64,000 nt of DNA from Atopobium massiliense (GTDB lineage: Bacteria > Actinomycetota > Coriobacteriia > Coriobacteriales > Atopobiaceae). Where the stretch lies: contig OPYK01000001.1 of assembly GCA_900343135.1 (NCBI GenBank), forward strand, positions 186,001-250,000. The letters run 5' to 3'. Below are positions 53,404 to 62,235 of this stretch, piece after piece. The notes beneath the pieces were generated by a model. The model made no database searches, had not been told where the DNA came from, and saw only the letters and a program-made list of their open reading frames with translations. Position 1 is the first letter of the stretch, and each line of letters begins with the position of its first letter. The position numbers and the translations under genes are program-made.

Positions 53404-53545
53404 GGACAAACAAGCAACGAAAACGCCGTACCTACAAAATCGGCACATTGTGCAACGCAACGCGGCGGCGCAAAAAACATAAAAGTCGCGAGGGTGCGCG
53501 GCGCAAACTAGCGCTAAAATAAAACATACGACACAAAGGAGCCAA

Positions 53546-54505
53546 ATGCCAAACTTACAACTCGGCAAAACGCTAGTTATAGCAAACCCAACGTCACATA
53601 GCGGACGCGGCAAAAAAGCCGCAGCAAGAGTTCAGCGATTTTTCCAATCGTATACAGCAGTTTGCCCTGCTGTAGAGCTTGTGCTTACAAAAGCACCGCT
53701 CGACGCCTACAATCTTGCGCGCGGGGCTGCAAGCTACGATACCGTTATCGCGCTTGGCGGCGACGGCGTAATTCACGAGGTTGTAAACGGTCTTATGGAT
53801 ATCCCCGCAGATAAACGCCCCTATCTTGCAATAGTTGCAATGGGCTCGGGTAACGATTTTGCGCGCACGCTTGGTGCTACGTTTAACAATCCCGATGTGT
53901 CGCTGGCCGAAATTTTCTCTGGACATCGCAAGCAATTCGACCTTGGAAAAATTACCAACGAAGCTGGCAAGACGGCATACTTTATGGAAACCTTATCGTT
54001 TGGTCTTGATGCTGCCATTTCGGTTGATACCACCATTCGAAGGGCAAACCACGACAAACAGCACGGCTCTGCCCTCTTTACTACATCAGGACTTAAAATT
54101 ATGTCTGCAGGTCATACAGGGTATCCCTGTGTGCTTACGCTGCCAGATGGCACTACGTTCTCGCTGCCATGCTTTGTACTCGTTGCTAATATGGGTCCTA
54201 CCTACGGCGGTGGTTTTCAAATTTGTCCGCAGGCAAACCCCACAGACGGTAAATTAAGCTTGTGTTTTAACACAAAAAAGCCGTCAATTCCCAAGCTTTT
54301 GGCACTCTTTGGTCTTGCAAAATTAGGCAAACATATTCATTCCCGTATTATTCACACGTGTGATACCAATTCGTTTCACGTTGAATTTACCGATCATGAT
54401 GTACCCTGCCAAATTGATGGCGAAGTATTTAATGGCTATGCGTGCGATGTAAGCTGTGTTCCCGCTGCACTTAAGGTTATTGTGCCTGCACGCTGCAGGT
54501 GGTAG
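53546..54505 (+). CDS. diacylglycerol/lipid kinase (DagK/YegS family)
   Basis: A 319-residue kinase of the DAGK_cat family. The nucleotide-binding segments are VIANPTSHSGRGKKAA near the N-terminus and TVIALGGDGVIHEVVNGLMD (GGDGT-like, here Val); then IVAMGSGNDFARTL. The C-terminal beta-sandwich carries ANMGPTYGGGFQICPQANPTDGKL and the QIDGE motif. Bacterial members phosphorylate diacylglycerol released during lipoteichoic acid or membrane-lipid turnover; a sphingoid or other lipid is possible. ATG 53546 has AAAGGAG six bases upstream. It is divergent from the tRNA unit. Confidence 0.9.
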   Translation: MPNLQLGKTLVIANPTSHSGRGKKAAARVQRFFQSYTAVCPAVELVLTKAPLDAYNLARGAASYDTVIALGGDGVIHEVVNGLMDIPADKRPYLAIVAMGSGNDFARTLGATFNNPDVSLAEIFSGHRKQFDLGKITNEAGKTAYFMETLSFGLDAAISVDTTIRRANHDKQHGSALFTTSGLKIMSAGHTGYPCVLTLPDGTTFSLPCFVLVANMGPTYGGGFQICPQANPTDGKLSLCFNTKKPSIPKLLALFGLAKLGKHIHSRIIHTCDTNSFHVEFTDHDVPCQIDGEVFNGYACDVSCVPAALKVIVPARCRW

Positions 54506-54793
54506 GCATCGCTCAAGGCAAGGCGTGCACAAGGTAATCCTACGTGTAGTATTCCCTACGCATCGCTGCTCTGCCGTTTGTAGATTACGCGCCACCGCAC
54601 CAATACTAAGCCTACAAATATGCAATAATTGTGGCAGTTATATTCAATTTGTTTCGCAATTGTCACAACTTTGTTGCAGCATAATGGTAAGGAGCATATC
54701 CGCACATGCGCGCATAACAAAGACGCTATACTCACGGTATACGTACCGCGCATGTATACGCTGGTATACAAGCCTTGTCGAATAGGAGCTTCA

Positions 54794-55813
54794 ATGTCAA
54801 ACACTGTGTCGCGCGAGTTTCTTCAGCATTTACCAAAAGCCGAGCTTCACGTTCATGTTGAAGGAACGCTTGAGCCCGAGCTTAAGCTCATTTTAGCAAA
54901 ACGCAATAACATTACCCTTGCGCACCCAACTATCGAAGAGCTCAAAGCAAGTTACGTGTTTTGTGATTTGCCATCGTTTTTGGACGTGTACTACGAGGGT
55001 ATGAGTGTTCTTATTCACGAGCAAGATTTTTATGATCTTGCCTGGGCATACCTTACCAAAGCGAAAGCAAATAACGTGCGCCATGTTGAGATGTTTTTCG
55101 ATCCGCAAGCACATCTGTGCCGCGGCGTATCGTACAAAACCGTGATAAGCGGTCTTACGCGTGCATGCAGCGATGCTGTTGCGCTTGGTGTTGATTGTAA
55201 ACTTATCCAGTGTTTCCTGCGCGATTTTTCGCGCGTGAGCGCACAGGAAGTGCTCGACTACGCAAAACAATATGCGCAGCACATTATTGGTATTGGTTTG
55301 GATTCCGACGAGCACAACAATCCCCCACTCAAGTTTTACTATCAATATGAACAGGCCATGCAAGCTGGTTTTCATGCAACAGGCCACGCCGATATCGACC
55401 AGATAAACTCAATTGGACACATTCAAGAGCTGCTTGAAGTGCTTAATGTTGAGCGTGTTGACCATGGTACCAACATTGTTGAAAACCCCGATTTGGTGGC
55501 GCTTGCTAAAAAGCGCGGCACTGGTTTTACGAGCTGTCCTATTTCAAACTCGTTTGTAGGTGCCGATATTAAGGATAAAGAGGTAAAGCAGCTGCTTGAC
55601 GCAGGCGTGTTGGTGTCGATTCACTCCGACGATCCTGCATACTTTGGCGGCTATATCACCGACAACTACGAGCGTTTGTATAACGGTGGCCTCTTTAGTA
55701 AAGAAGATATGGTTGAGCTTGCAAAGAACAGTTTTAAGGCAAGCTGGATTTCTCCCGTTGAAAAAGATTTGTACCTGCGCGAAATTGACGAGTACGTGGC
55801 TGCAGCAAACTAG
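54794..55813 (+). CDS. add: adenosine/adenine deaminase family protein with altered catalytic motif
   Basis: A 339-residue metal-dependent amidohydrolase of the adenosine deaminase family. It opens PKAELHVHVEGTLEPEL with the HxH metal site; the later metal Asp lies in VSIHSDDPAYFGGYI, a form typical of the adenine-deaminase branch. The His before it lies in VERVDHGTNIVENPDLV. The HAGE motif that provides the general-acid Glu is not seen; the matching place reads ATGHADIDQINS. I recall a similar HxDxDQ form in some family members, so activity may be kept on an unusual substrate. ATG 54794 has TAGGAG six bases upstream. The 288 bp before it contain no convincing gene. A strong terminator follows. 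Confidence 0.8.
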   Translation: MSNTVSREFLQHLPKAELHVHVEGTLEPELKLILAKRNNITLAHPTIEELKASYVFCDLPSFLDVYYEGMSVLIHEQDFYDLAWAYLTKAKANNVRHVEMFFDPQAHLCRGVSYKTVISGLTRACSDAVALGVDCKLIQCFLRDFSRVSAQEVLDYAKQYAQHIIGIGLDSDEHNNPPLKFYYQYEQAMQAGFHATGHADIDQINSIGHIQELLEVLNVERVDHGTNIVENPDLVALAKKRGTGFTSCPISNSFVGADIKDKEVKQLLDAGVLVSIHSDDPAYFGGYITDNYERLYNGGLFSKEDMVELAKNSFKASWISPVEKDLYLREIDEYVAAAN

Positions 55814-55887
55814 CAGGTAGTAAAGGACAAGCGCGAATACCATAAGCGCGAACACAGTACAACCAATACGCACTCAAGCCTCATTAC

Positions 55888-55927
55888 AAAAAAGAAACCC
55901 GAGAAGCATTACTTCTCGGGTTTTTTG
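55888..55927. terminator. bidirectional terminator between the deaminase gene and ptsI
   Basis: AAACCCGAGAAG (55895-55906) pairs perfectly with CTTCTCGGGTTT around CATTA/ATTA, followed by T on the plus strand. The A-rich left flank gives T-rich sequence on the minus strand, so it ends both convergent transcripts. Confidence 0.92.
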
Positions 55928-55992
55928 TACAAGCACCATGTGCAGAATATGCAGGTGCACGTAAGCGCAGGCAGCTAGCGGGCAGCTACGAG

Positions 55993-57696
55993 TTAACGTG
56001 CAGCTGCTTGCAGCGCAGCTTTTACTTCAGCAGCGGTTTTAAGCGTAAGTACTTTTTCGGTAAGGGCATCTGCCTGCTCTTTTGTCCACAACGACAACAC
56101 GCGACGCGTGCGCAAAATTGAAGGCGGATTTACGGAGTACTCATCCAAGCCAAAGGAAATAAGAACAGGAATAAGCAGCGGATCGGCTGCGGCTTCACCG
56201 CACATACCAACCATAATACCAGCCTTGTTAGCTGCGGAAATAATGCGTTTAAGGGAGCGCAACACAGCAGGCTGATATACTTCGTACAAATAAGCAACTT
56301 TGTCGTTACCACGGTCGGCACACATCGTGTAGCCAATAAGGTCGTTAGTACCAATGGAGAAGAAGTCGGCTTCTTCGGCAAGATTATCGGCAACAAGGGA
56401 TGCGGCAGGTGTTTCGATCATGGTACCTACCTCAATATTTTTGTTGTAGCTAATACCGCGCTTATCAAGATCGGCTTTGCATTCCTCAATAAGTGCGCGC
56501 GCCTGGCGGATTTCTTCAACAGCCGTAACCAGCGGAATCATAATTTTGATGTCGCCAAATGCACTGGCACGCAAAAGCGCAGTGAGCTGCACCTTGTACT
56601 GATCTTTGTTGTCGAGGCAATAACGCACCGCACGATAGCCCATGAAGGGGTTATCTTCTTTTTGCAGGTGTAAGTATGGAATGTTTTTATCGCCACCCAC
56701 ATCAAGCGTACGAATAATAACGGGTTGATTTTTCATGCGCAACGCGACTTTTTGATAAGCGGCAAATTGCTCATCTTCGCTTGGAAGCTCAACGGCGTCC
56801 ATAAACAAAAACTCGGAGCGGAACAGGCCAACACCCTCGGCATCGTGCTCGATAGCAGCATTTGCGTCGTCGGGATTACCAATATTTGCAACAAGCAACA
56901 CCTTGTTGTTGTCGCCCGTAACGGTTTCTTTACCGCGATATGCCTCAAGAGCAGCTTTTTCCTGGGCAAATGCAGATGCTTTTGAACGATATTTAATAAG
57001 TTCGGCATCGGTTGGCTCAGCAATAACTTTACCGCGCGTACCATCAACGATAACCATGTTGCCGTGCTTGATAACAGAAGTAGCATCTTTTACCGACAAA
57101 ACAGCAGGTATCTCAAGTGCGCGGGCAATAATGGCGGAGTGCGATGTGCGACCACCCGTTTCGGTAACAATACCGGCAACGTGCTCTTTATCAATGTCAG
57201 CGGTCATAGAAGGCGTAAGCTCGCTCACCACAACAATTGAGTGCTCGGGCAACACGGAAAGATTTACCACTTCTTTGCCAAGAAGGTCGGCCAAAAGACC
57301 GGTTTTAACGTCGGCAACGTCGGCGGCACGCTCGCGGAAGAGTTCATCGTCCATATTGGCAAACATGTTGTAGTACATGTCGTATGCTTCGCTTACTGCC
57401 TGCTCGGCACACATACCCGATTCAATAGAGGAACAAATTGTTTCTTTAATGCCATCGTCTTCAGCAAATTCAATGTGAGCTTGCATAATAGCAGCAGATT
57501 CTTTACCAATCGTAGCTTCCATACGTGCAATTTGCGCGTTTGTTTGATCGATAAATTTTTGCAAGGCCGCAGAGTAGCGAGCCTTTTCTGCCTCAATATC
57601 GGAAGGAGCTGTTGGTGTAAATGATAAATCGGGTGCAATAGCAACAACCGCTACACCAATGCCAATACCGTCCGATCCGTTGATTCCCTCAAACAT
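55993..57696 (-). CDS. ptsI: PTS enzyme I (phosphoenolpyruvate-protein phosphotransferase)
   Basis: A 567-residue enzyme that takes phosphate from PEP and passes it to HPr. The phosphorylated His lies in TETGGRTSHSAIIARALEIP (~residue 185); the PEP-binding domain has FLFMDAVELPSEDEQF, TLDVGGDKNIPYL, MIPLVTAVEEIRQAR, GTMIETPAASL and ending FFSIGTNDLIGY, then GMCGEAAAD with the active Cys. ATG 57696 is chosen because AGGAGG lies six bases before it; the ATG at 57702 overlaps that site. HPr is not encoded nearby, although ptsI is usually next to ptsH; instead fruK lies 126 bp upstream on the same strand. The product powers the Man-PTS of this window. Confidence 0.96.
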   Translation of the reverse strand: MFEGINGSDGIGIGVAVVAIAPDLSFTPTAPSDIEAEKARYSAALQKFIDQTNAQIARMEATIGKESAAIMQAHIEFAEDDGIKETICSSIESGMCAEQAVSEAYDMYYNMFANMDDELFRERAADVADVKTGLLADLLGKEVVNLSVLPEHSIVVVSELTPSMTADIDKEHVAGIVTETGGRTSHSAIIARALEIPAVLSVKDATSVIKHGNMVIVDGTRGKVIAEPTDAELIKYRSKASAFAQEKAALEAYRGKETVTGDNNKVLLVANIGNPDDANAAIEHDAEGVGLFRSEFLFMDAVELPSEDEQFAAYQKVALRMKNQPVIIRTLDVGGDKNIPYLHLQKEDNPFMGYRAVRYCLDNKDQYKVQLTALLRASAFGDIKIMIPLVTAVEEIRQARALIEECKADLDKRGISYNKNIEVGTMIETPAASLVADNLAEEADFFSIGTNDLIGYTMCADRGNDKVAYLYEVYQPAVLRSLKRIISAANKAGIMVGMCGEAAADPLLIPVLISFGLDEYSVNPPSILRTRRVLSLWTKEQADALTEKVLTLKTAAEVKAALQAAAR

Positions 57697-57822
57697 GCAC
57701 ATCCTCCTTGTGATGCCTTACCTATACAAATTCACAGCACATAGTGTGTGGCTGCTAGCCTGGGTTAGACCAGCAGACAACACATGTGCATCGCCATCAT
57801 GCGCAGCTTACGTGCGCGAACA

Positions 57823-58761
57823 TTATTTTTCAGACGCTGCTGAAGACGCAATAAGCTCTTCGAGCTCCTTGTACACACGCGTAATAGTGTCGATGGTTGC
57901 AATACCCTTCGAAGCCGCAGTTGCAGTTCCGCACGCCGACGCAAAACGCAGTGCACTCTCGTAATCTTCGCCCGCTTGTGTTTTTGCAACAAAGCCGGCT
58001 ACCATAGAATCGCCTGCTCCGGTTGCGTTTTCGAGCTGAATTTTTACGGTTGGACACGTGTGAATTTCGTCGTGCTCATCGATAAGAAGCGAACCGTGCG
58101 CGCCACACGAAACGATAACATTTTGTGCACCTTGTTCGTGCAGCTGGCGAGCATATGGAATGCAGTCTTCGGGTGTTTCGGGATGAGCATCAAAAATACG
58201 ACCAACTTCGTGGTTATTGGGCTTAATAAGAAATGGACGCGCGGGCAAACTCTTCATAAGCAGTGCACCAGGTGCATCAACAACAAAGCGGACGCCACGA
58301 CCTTCCAAACGATGCATAATTGTGTCGTAGATATCTTCGGGAAGTGTTTTGGGAATAGAACCAGTAAGAATGAGGGTGTCGCCTTCTGCAATGCATTCAA
58401 GACGGCGGAGAAGTTCATCAACTTTATCTTGGCTGATGTTTGGACCCATACCGTTGCACATAGTCATAACAATGCCGTTAAGTTTTACGTTAATGCGTGT
58501 AAAACCTTCGTCGAGGCGAACAAAGTTTGCCGAAACACCACTATCTTGCAGTGTTTTGATGAGGTAATCGCCTGTAAAACCGGCAGCAATACCAAATGCA
58601 ACGTTAACAACATGAAGCTCGTTGAGCAATGTTGAAACATTGATACCGTTTCCACCGCAAAGAAGTTCCTCACTTGAGGATCTATTGGTAAAACCCATAT
58701 CAAGGGTAAGGGGGTGCATAACATAATCGAGTGCGGGGTTTAACGTTACGGTATAAATCAA
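57823..58761 (-). CDS. fruK: 1-phosphofructokinase (PfkB family)
   Basis: A 312-residue kinase that turns fructose-1-phosphate into fructose-1,6-bisphosphate; tagatose-6-phosphate kinase is the close alternative. It starts MIYTVTLNPALDYV as the family does. The substrate segment is CGGNGINVSTLLNEL, where the usual GGKGIN Lys is Asn. The ATP site is NATGAGDSMVAGFVA with the catalytic Asp. The start is TTG 58761: AAGGAG lies six bases upstream and gives the family N-terminus; GTG one codon earlier is only three bases from the site. It probably shares a transcript with ptsI. No fructose-specific PTS permease is in the window. Confidence 0.92.
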   Translation of the reverse strand: MIYTVTLNPALDYVMHPLTLDMGFTNRSSSEELLCGGNGINVSTLLNELHVVNVAFGIAAGFTGDYLIKTLQDSGVSANFVRLDEGFTRINVKLNGIVMTMCNGMGPNISQDKVDELLRRLECIAEGDTLILTGSIPKTLPEDIYDTIMHRLEGRGVRFVVDAPGALLMKSLPARPFLIKPNNHEVGRIFDAHPETPEDCIPYARQLHEQGAQNVIVSCGAHGSLLIDEHDEIHTCPTVKIQLENATGAGDSMVAGFVAKTQAGEDYESALRFASACGTATAASKGIATIDTITRVYKELEELIASSAASEK

Positions 58762-58834
58762 CACGAGCTCCTTTCCGAAAGGTCCTTTTTTATTATGACG
58801 CAAAAACGACAAAAAATCTAAAAAACCTTTCAAA

Positions 58835-58863
58835 AATATAATGAACCTATGCGACAAGCGCAA
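58835..58863 (-). promoter_or_regulatory. promoter of fruK(-ptsI)
   Basis: On the minus strand TTGCGC (58863-58858), a 17-bp spacer and TATATT (58840-58835), about 70 bases before the fruK start. Confidence 0.6.
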
Positions 58864-58935
58864 GACGAGATGTGCAAGTAAACAAAAAAACAAAAAGTTG
58901 AACGCGAAGACGGAGTGTTGCGATGCACTGCAATA

Positions 58936-58966
58936 GAAAACAAGCCCATCGACATCGACAGGCTTG
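58936..58966 (-). terminator. terminator after tRNA-Arg
   Basis: On the minus strand CAAGCC pairs with GGCTTG, with inner TCGA pairing, followed by TTTTC. It is 13 bases past the tRNA end. Confidence 0.75.
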
Positions 58967-58978
58967 CGTAAGATGCAA

Positions 58979-59055
58979 TGGTGCTCCCTAGGCGATTCGA
59001 ACGCCTGACCTGCGGTTTAGAAGACCGATGCTCTATCCAACTGAGCTAAGGAAGC
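58979..59055 (-). tRNA. tRNA-Arg (anticodon TCT)
   Basis: A 77-nt cloverleaf with encoded CCA. The anticodon loop CTTCTAA gives TCT for AGA/AGG. The acceptor stem GCTTCCT/AGGGAGC contains one T-G pair. It lies 91 bp downstream of manA on the same strand. Confidence 0.94.
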
Positions 59056-59146
59056 ATATATGTAGTTATAGTATCACGAACAGGAATAAATTTATACGAG
59101 GTTTTACAAAATAGGCGCCTCATGTGCGCGGCAATTAGCAGACGAA

Positions 59147-60235
59147 TTAGCACGGTATGTGCGAAACAATAACACACATATCGCCACAACACACAAGCTG
59201 CGATGCGCGCGCGGTAAGAATCATGTGTGTACCAGCAATAACGGGCACACCCTGAATGGTGCCGCGGCCACGAACCACCGAAACACACAAAAACGGCCAG
59301 GATTTGTGTAGCGTAAGGGTGTGTTGCTGTGTAAGAATAAGGCGCTTAACTGTATAAAACGGCGAGGTAACAAGCGTTGTTTCACTACAGGTTCCATCGG
59401 GCGTATACACCACATTACCAGCTGGAATGCTGCCACTTGTTGGATTTGTCAGCGTAAAATCGATGGTGTCAAGGCTTTGCTTCATGTGCAGCGTGCGCAA
59501 GGTACCGTCATCTTGTTTACGGTTGTAGTCGTACACACGGTAGGTAATGTCACTCGATTGCTGTGTTTCAAGCAGAAGTGTTCCATTTTTTATTGCGTGA
59601 ACACGACCCGGTTCAATTTGGAAAAAGTCGCCCTCATGCACAGGAATTTCATAGAGAAGCTCCGACCAAGCTCCCTGGCGTACAGCACGTGCAAACGCTT
59701 CTTTCGTCTGCGCATGTTGCCCCACAATAATCGTTGCACCGGGTTCTGCCTTAAGCACGTACCAGCACTCACTTTTGCCACGTGATCCATGTTCGTGCAA
59801 GGCTGCATACTCGTCATTTGGATGCACCTGAATAGACAAATCGTCGTGAGCATCAATAATTTTTACCAGCAGAGGAAATGTTGCAGGCTGCGGGTGTGCA
59901 GCATTGGTGTCATCTCCAAATAACTCAGGGTGCTCAGCATACACACTCGAAAGCGTATGTGCCGCATAAGGACCTGATGCAAGTACACAATCACCCGCCG
60001 CATGCGCACCAATTACCCACGCTTCACCAATCTTACCAGCCGGAACATCATAGCCAAATTCCTGCTCAATTTGATGTCCGCCCCAAATTTTTGTATGTAA
60101 AACCGGCTGCGTTACAAGCAACTCAGCATTACAAATTGCAGGATAATGAGCAATTGATTGCAGGAAGCTTGTATATGAAGTAAATTGTGAGGGAAAAGCA
60201 CATGCAGACGTACGTGCGGATGTGTGAGTATTCAT
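59147..60235 (-). CDS. manA: mannose-6-phosphate isomerase, class I
   Basis: A 362-residue zinc enzyme that converts mannose-6-phosphate to fructose-6-phosphate. Zinc ligands lie in LSIQVHPNDEYAALHE, KSECWYVL and the later GRVHAI. TKIWGGHQIEQEFG and GEAWVIGAH are family signatures near the start. An N-terminal extension of ~45 residues (Thr/Ser/Ala) precedes the usual beginning. ATG 60235 has AAGGATCGT directly upstream; starting at 60298 would read through tRNA-Phe. It lies 30 bp after tRNA-Phe without a separate promoter visible. It completes use of mannose imported by the PTS near 37-39 kb. Confidence 0.93.
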   Translation of the reverse strand: MNTHTSARTSACAFPSQFTSYTSFLQSIAHYPAICNAELLVTQPVLHTKIWGGHQIEQEFGYDVPAGKIGEAWVIGAHAAGDCVLASGPYAAHTLSSVYAEHPELFGDDTNAAHPQPATFPLLVKIIDAHDDLSIQVHPNDEYAALHEHGSRGKSECWYVLKAEPGATIIVGQHAQTKEAFARAVRQGAWSELLYEIPVHEGDFFQIEPGRVHAIKNGTLLLETQQSSDITYRVYDYNRKQDDGTLRTLHMKQSLDTIDFTLTNPTSGSIPAGNVVYTPDGTCSETTLVTSPFYTVKRLILTQQHTLTLHKSWPFLCVSVVRGRGTIQGVPVIAGTHMILTARASQLVCCGDMCVIVSHIPC

Positions 60236-60265
60236 ACGATCCTTTTTACATGTGAAGAGAAAAAA

Positions 60266-60341
60266 TGGTGGCGGGGAAGGGAATCGAACCCCTGACACGG
60301 GGATTTTCAGTCCCCTGCTCTACCGACTGAGCTACCCAGCC
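60266..60341 (-). tRNA. tRNA-Phe (anticodon GAA)
   Basis: A 76-nt cloverleaf with encoded CCA. The anticodon arm GGGGA-CTGAAAA-TCCCC gives GAA. The acceptor stem GGCTGGG/CCCCGCC has a T4-C69 mismatch, which is unusual but leaves six pairs. A T6 follows the CCA directly, ahead of manA. Confidence 0.93.
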
Positions 60342-60378
60342 ACGCATCAACAACAACTTGCAAAATGCAAGCTTGATA

Positions 60379-60406
60379 ACTATATCAAAATTTGGCGATA
60401 CGTCAA
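60379..60406 (-). promoter_or_regulatory. promoter of tRNA-Phe (and probably manA)
   Basis: On the minus strand TTGACG (60406-60401), a 16-bp spacer and TATAGT (60384-60379). The leader before the tRNA contains the hairpin CTTGCA/TGCAAG (60357-60371). Confidence 0.75.
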
Positions 60407-60518
60407 GTGATTGACTGCGAAAAATTTCCCTTCAAATATTATTAACAATTGATAGCCGCACACGCACACCGCGTTTCAGTGCGCCGAAGCGAGGTGCGTG
60501 TGCGCGCTTGCACGTGCC

Positions 60519-62099
60519 TTACGCAGGCACGTTTTCTGTTTCAGACGCATTTTCGGCGGTGCGCGTTAGCTCATCGTCGTCTGCATCATAATCGAAAAGC
60601 TCCGCATAACGGCCCCAGCTAATTGCAATATCAAACTGTTGCCGTGCAATGGCATCGGTGTGCTTGCTGCGAAGCAAATCTAAAATAAGCTCGCCTCTCA
60701 GCGTACCTTTACTTGAACGAGAAAGTGCTTGGTCAATGGCATGCACAAGTGGCGCATGTGTTACCGCAAGCTGTGCGAACACCTCTTTACTGTGCAAAAT
60801 ACCTGCTTTATGCCACGTAATTCCATTGCTTGTAAGCATGATGTGACCATTTTCTGCCGTAAAGAGTTCAAGCATGGTACCCGCATCGATAAGCGGGAAC
60901 AAGTCGTCTACCTCAAACGACAAATCGGCAGCTAAATCAGCTAAATCGATCCCATCGTGATATTCAGACAACACGTCGAGCAAACCAGCCAACCCACCGG
61001 GTGTTGCGTTTGGCAATAAACGCACGTGAGCAGGCTCACTAGCAGGCTCATGTGTGGCATTGTCATCATGTGTTTGTTGCGACTCCGCGGGTGCATCGTA
61101 GTCTTGCGAAATAAGCATGTCTGCAATGGCAGAAGCCTCGCTTTCATTGTGCTCTTCAAGCGTAGAGGCTGTTTGTGTAGGAGATTCTACCGAAGCGTGC
61201 GCATCGTTAGCATCCGCCTCCTCTTGTGCTTCGGGAGTTGATTGAGACAACACGGCATAGAGCCTATCCACCATGTCCTCAAATTCGCTACTGTGCTTAT
61301 CGCGCGGGCGCGGTAGATTAATGGGCACATCAGCAATTAAATGACCTGGATGCGAGCCCAAAACAACAACACGGTCGGCCATTTGCACAGCTTCTTCAAT
61401 ATTGTGTGTAACGATAAGCACCGACTTAATGTCGCCTTTTTTGCTCGACCAAAGCTTAAGCACTTCGCGGCGGAGGTTTTCTGCTGTAAGCACGTCAAGC
61501 GCAGAAAACGGCTCGTCCATAAACAGCGCATCGGGACGTAACACAAGCGCACGCGCAATACCTACACGCTGGCGCATGCCACCCGAAAGCTCCTTTGGAT
61601 ACGCCGTTTCAAAACCGTCTAAGCCAATAGCGTCGATAGCCGCAAGCGCACGTTCACGGCGTTCAGCTGCAGGAACACCGCGCGCCCGCAAACCAAGCTC
61701 AACATTATCTTGCACCGTAAGCCACGGCATAAGCGCAAACGTTTGGAAAACGATGGCAACGCCGGGGTTAGTACCAGTTAGCACACGATTGCGATAGCTC
61801 ACCGTACCTTCAGTTGGTTGAATAAGACCTGCAAGCGTACGTAAAAATGTTGACTTTCCAGCGCCCGAACGTCCCAAAATAGCAACAATTTCGCCCTCAT
61901 GCAGCACAAATGACAAATCATTAAGAATGTGCTGCATAGCGCCGCTATCCGACACAAAACGCTGACTTATGTGTTGTGCCTCAATGATAACCTGGCCATG
62001 CGGACGGGTTTGCGGCTGGCGTGCAGTGGCATTGCTGGTAGTGTTTGTAGTGGTTGAAACTGTAATGGGTGATGTTGTATTGCTTGTGGTGTATGTCAT
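60519..62099 (-). CDS. nitrate/sulfonate-type ABC ATPase with C-terminal AAA-associated domain
   Basis: A 526-residue ATPase. Residues ~35-265 match SsuB/TauB/NrtD: Walker A LGRSGAGKSTFLRTL, Q-loop VFQTFALMPWLTVQDNVELG, signature [17 protein letters not shown], Walker B ALFMDEPFSALD and ILIVTHNIEEAV-like switch. After an acidic low-complexity linker (~290-370) comes a ~125-residue winged-helix-like module matching the AAA_assoc_C type (GLLDVLSEYHDGIDLADLAA, then DLFPLIDAGTMLELF and LRGELILDLLRSKH), which may sense a ligand. ATG 62099 has AGGTG six bases upstream; the reading from 62186 lacks one. It follows its permease by 136 bp. The substrate is unknown. Confidence 0.88.
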   Translation of the reverse strand: MTYTTSNTTSPITVSTTTNTTSNATARQPQTRPHGQVIIEAQHISQRFVSDSGAMQHILNDLSFVLHEGEIVAILGRSGAGKSTFLRTLAGLIQPTEGTVSYRNRVLTGTNPGVAIVFQTFALMPWLTVQDNVELGLRARGVPAAERRERALAAIDAIGLDGFETAYPKELSGGMRQRVGIARALVLRPDALFMDEPFSALDVLTAENLRREVLKLWSSKKGDIKSVLIVTHNIEEAVQMADRVVVLGSHPGHLIADVPINLPRPRDKHSSEFEDMVDRLYAVLSQSTPEAQEEADANDAHASVESPTQTASTLEEHNESEASAIADMLISQDYDAPAESQQTHDDNATHEPASEPAHVRLLPNATPGGLAGLLDVLSEYHDGIDLADLAADLSFEVDDLFPLIDAGTMLELFTAENGHIMLTSNGITWHKAGILHSKEVFAQLAVTHAPLVHAIDQALSRSSKGTLRGELILDLLRSKHTDAIARQQFDIAISWGRYAELFDYDADDDELTRTAENASETENVPA

Positions 62100-62235
62100 A
62101 CTAAGCACCTGCCTTACAAGACGGCTACGAGCAGCATATGCAGGCAGCCAAACGAATAGTACCATGTGCCGACACGCGTTTTTCACTCAAGATTGAGAGC
62201 TTTTGGTTGCGGCACAAACAAACGGAATAAAAGAC

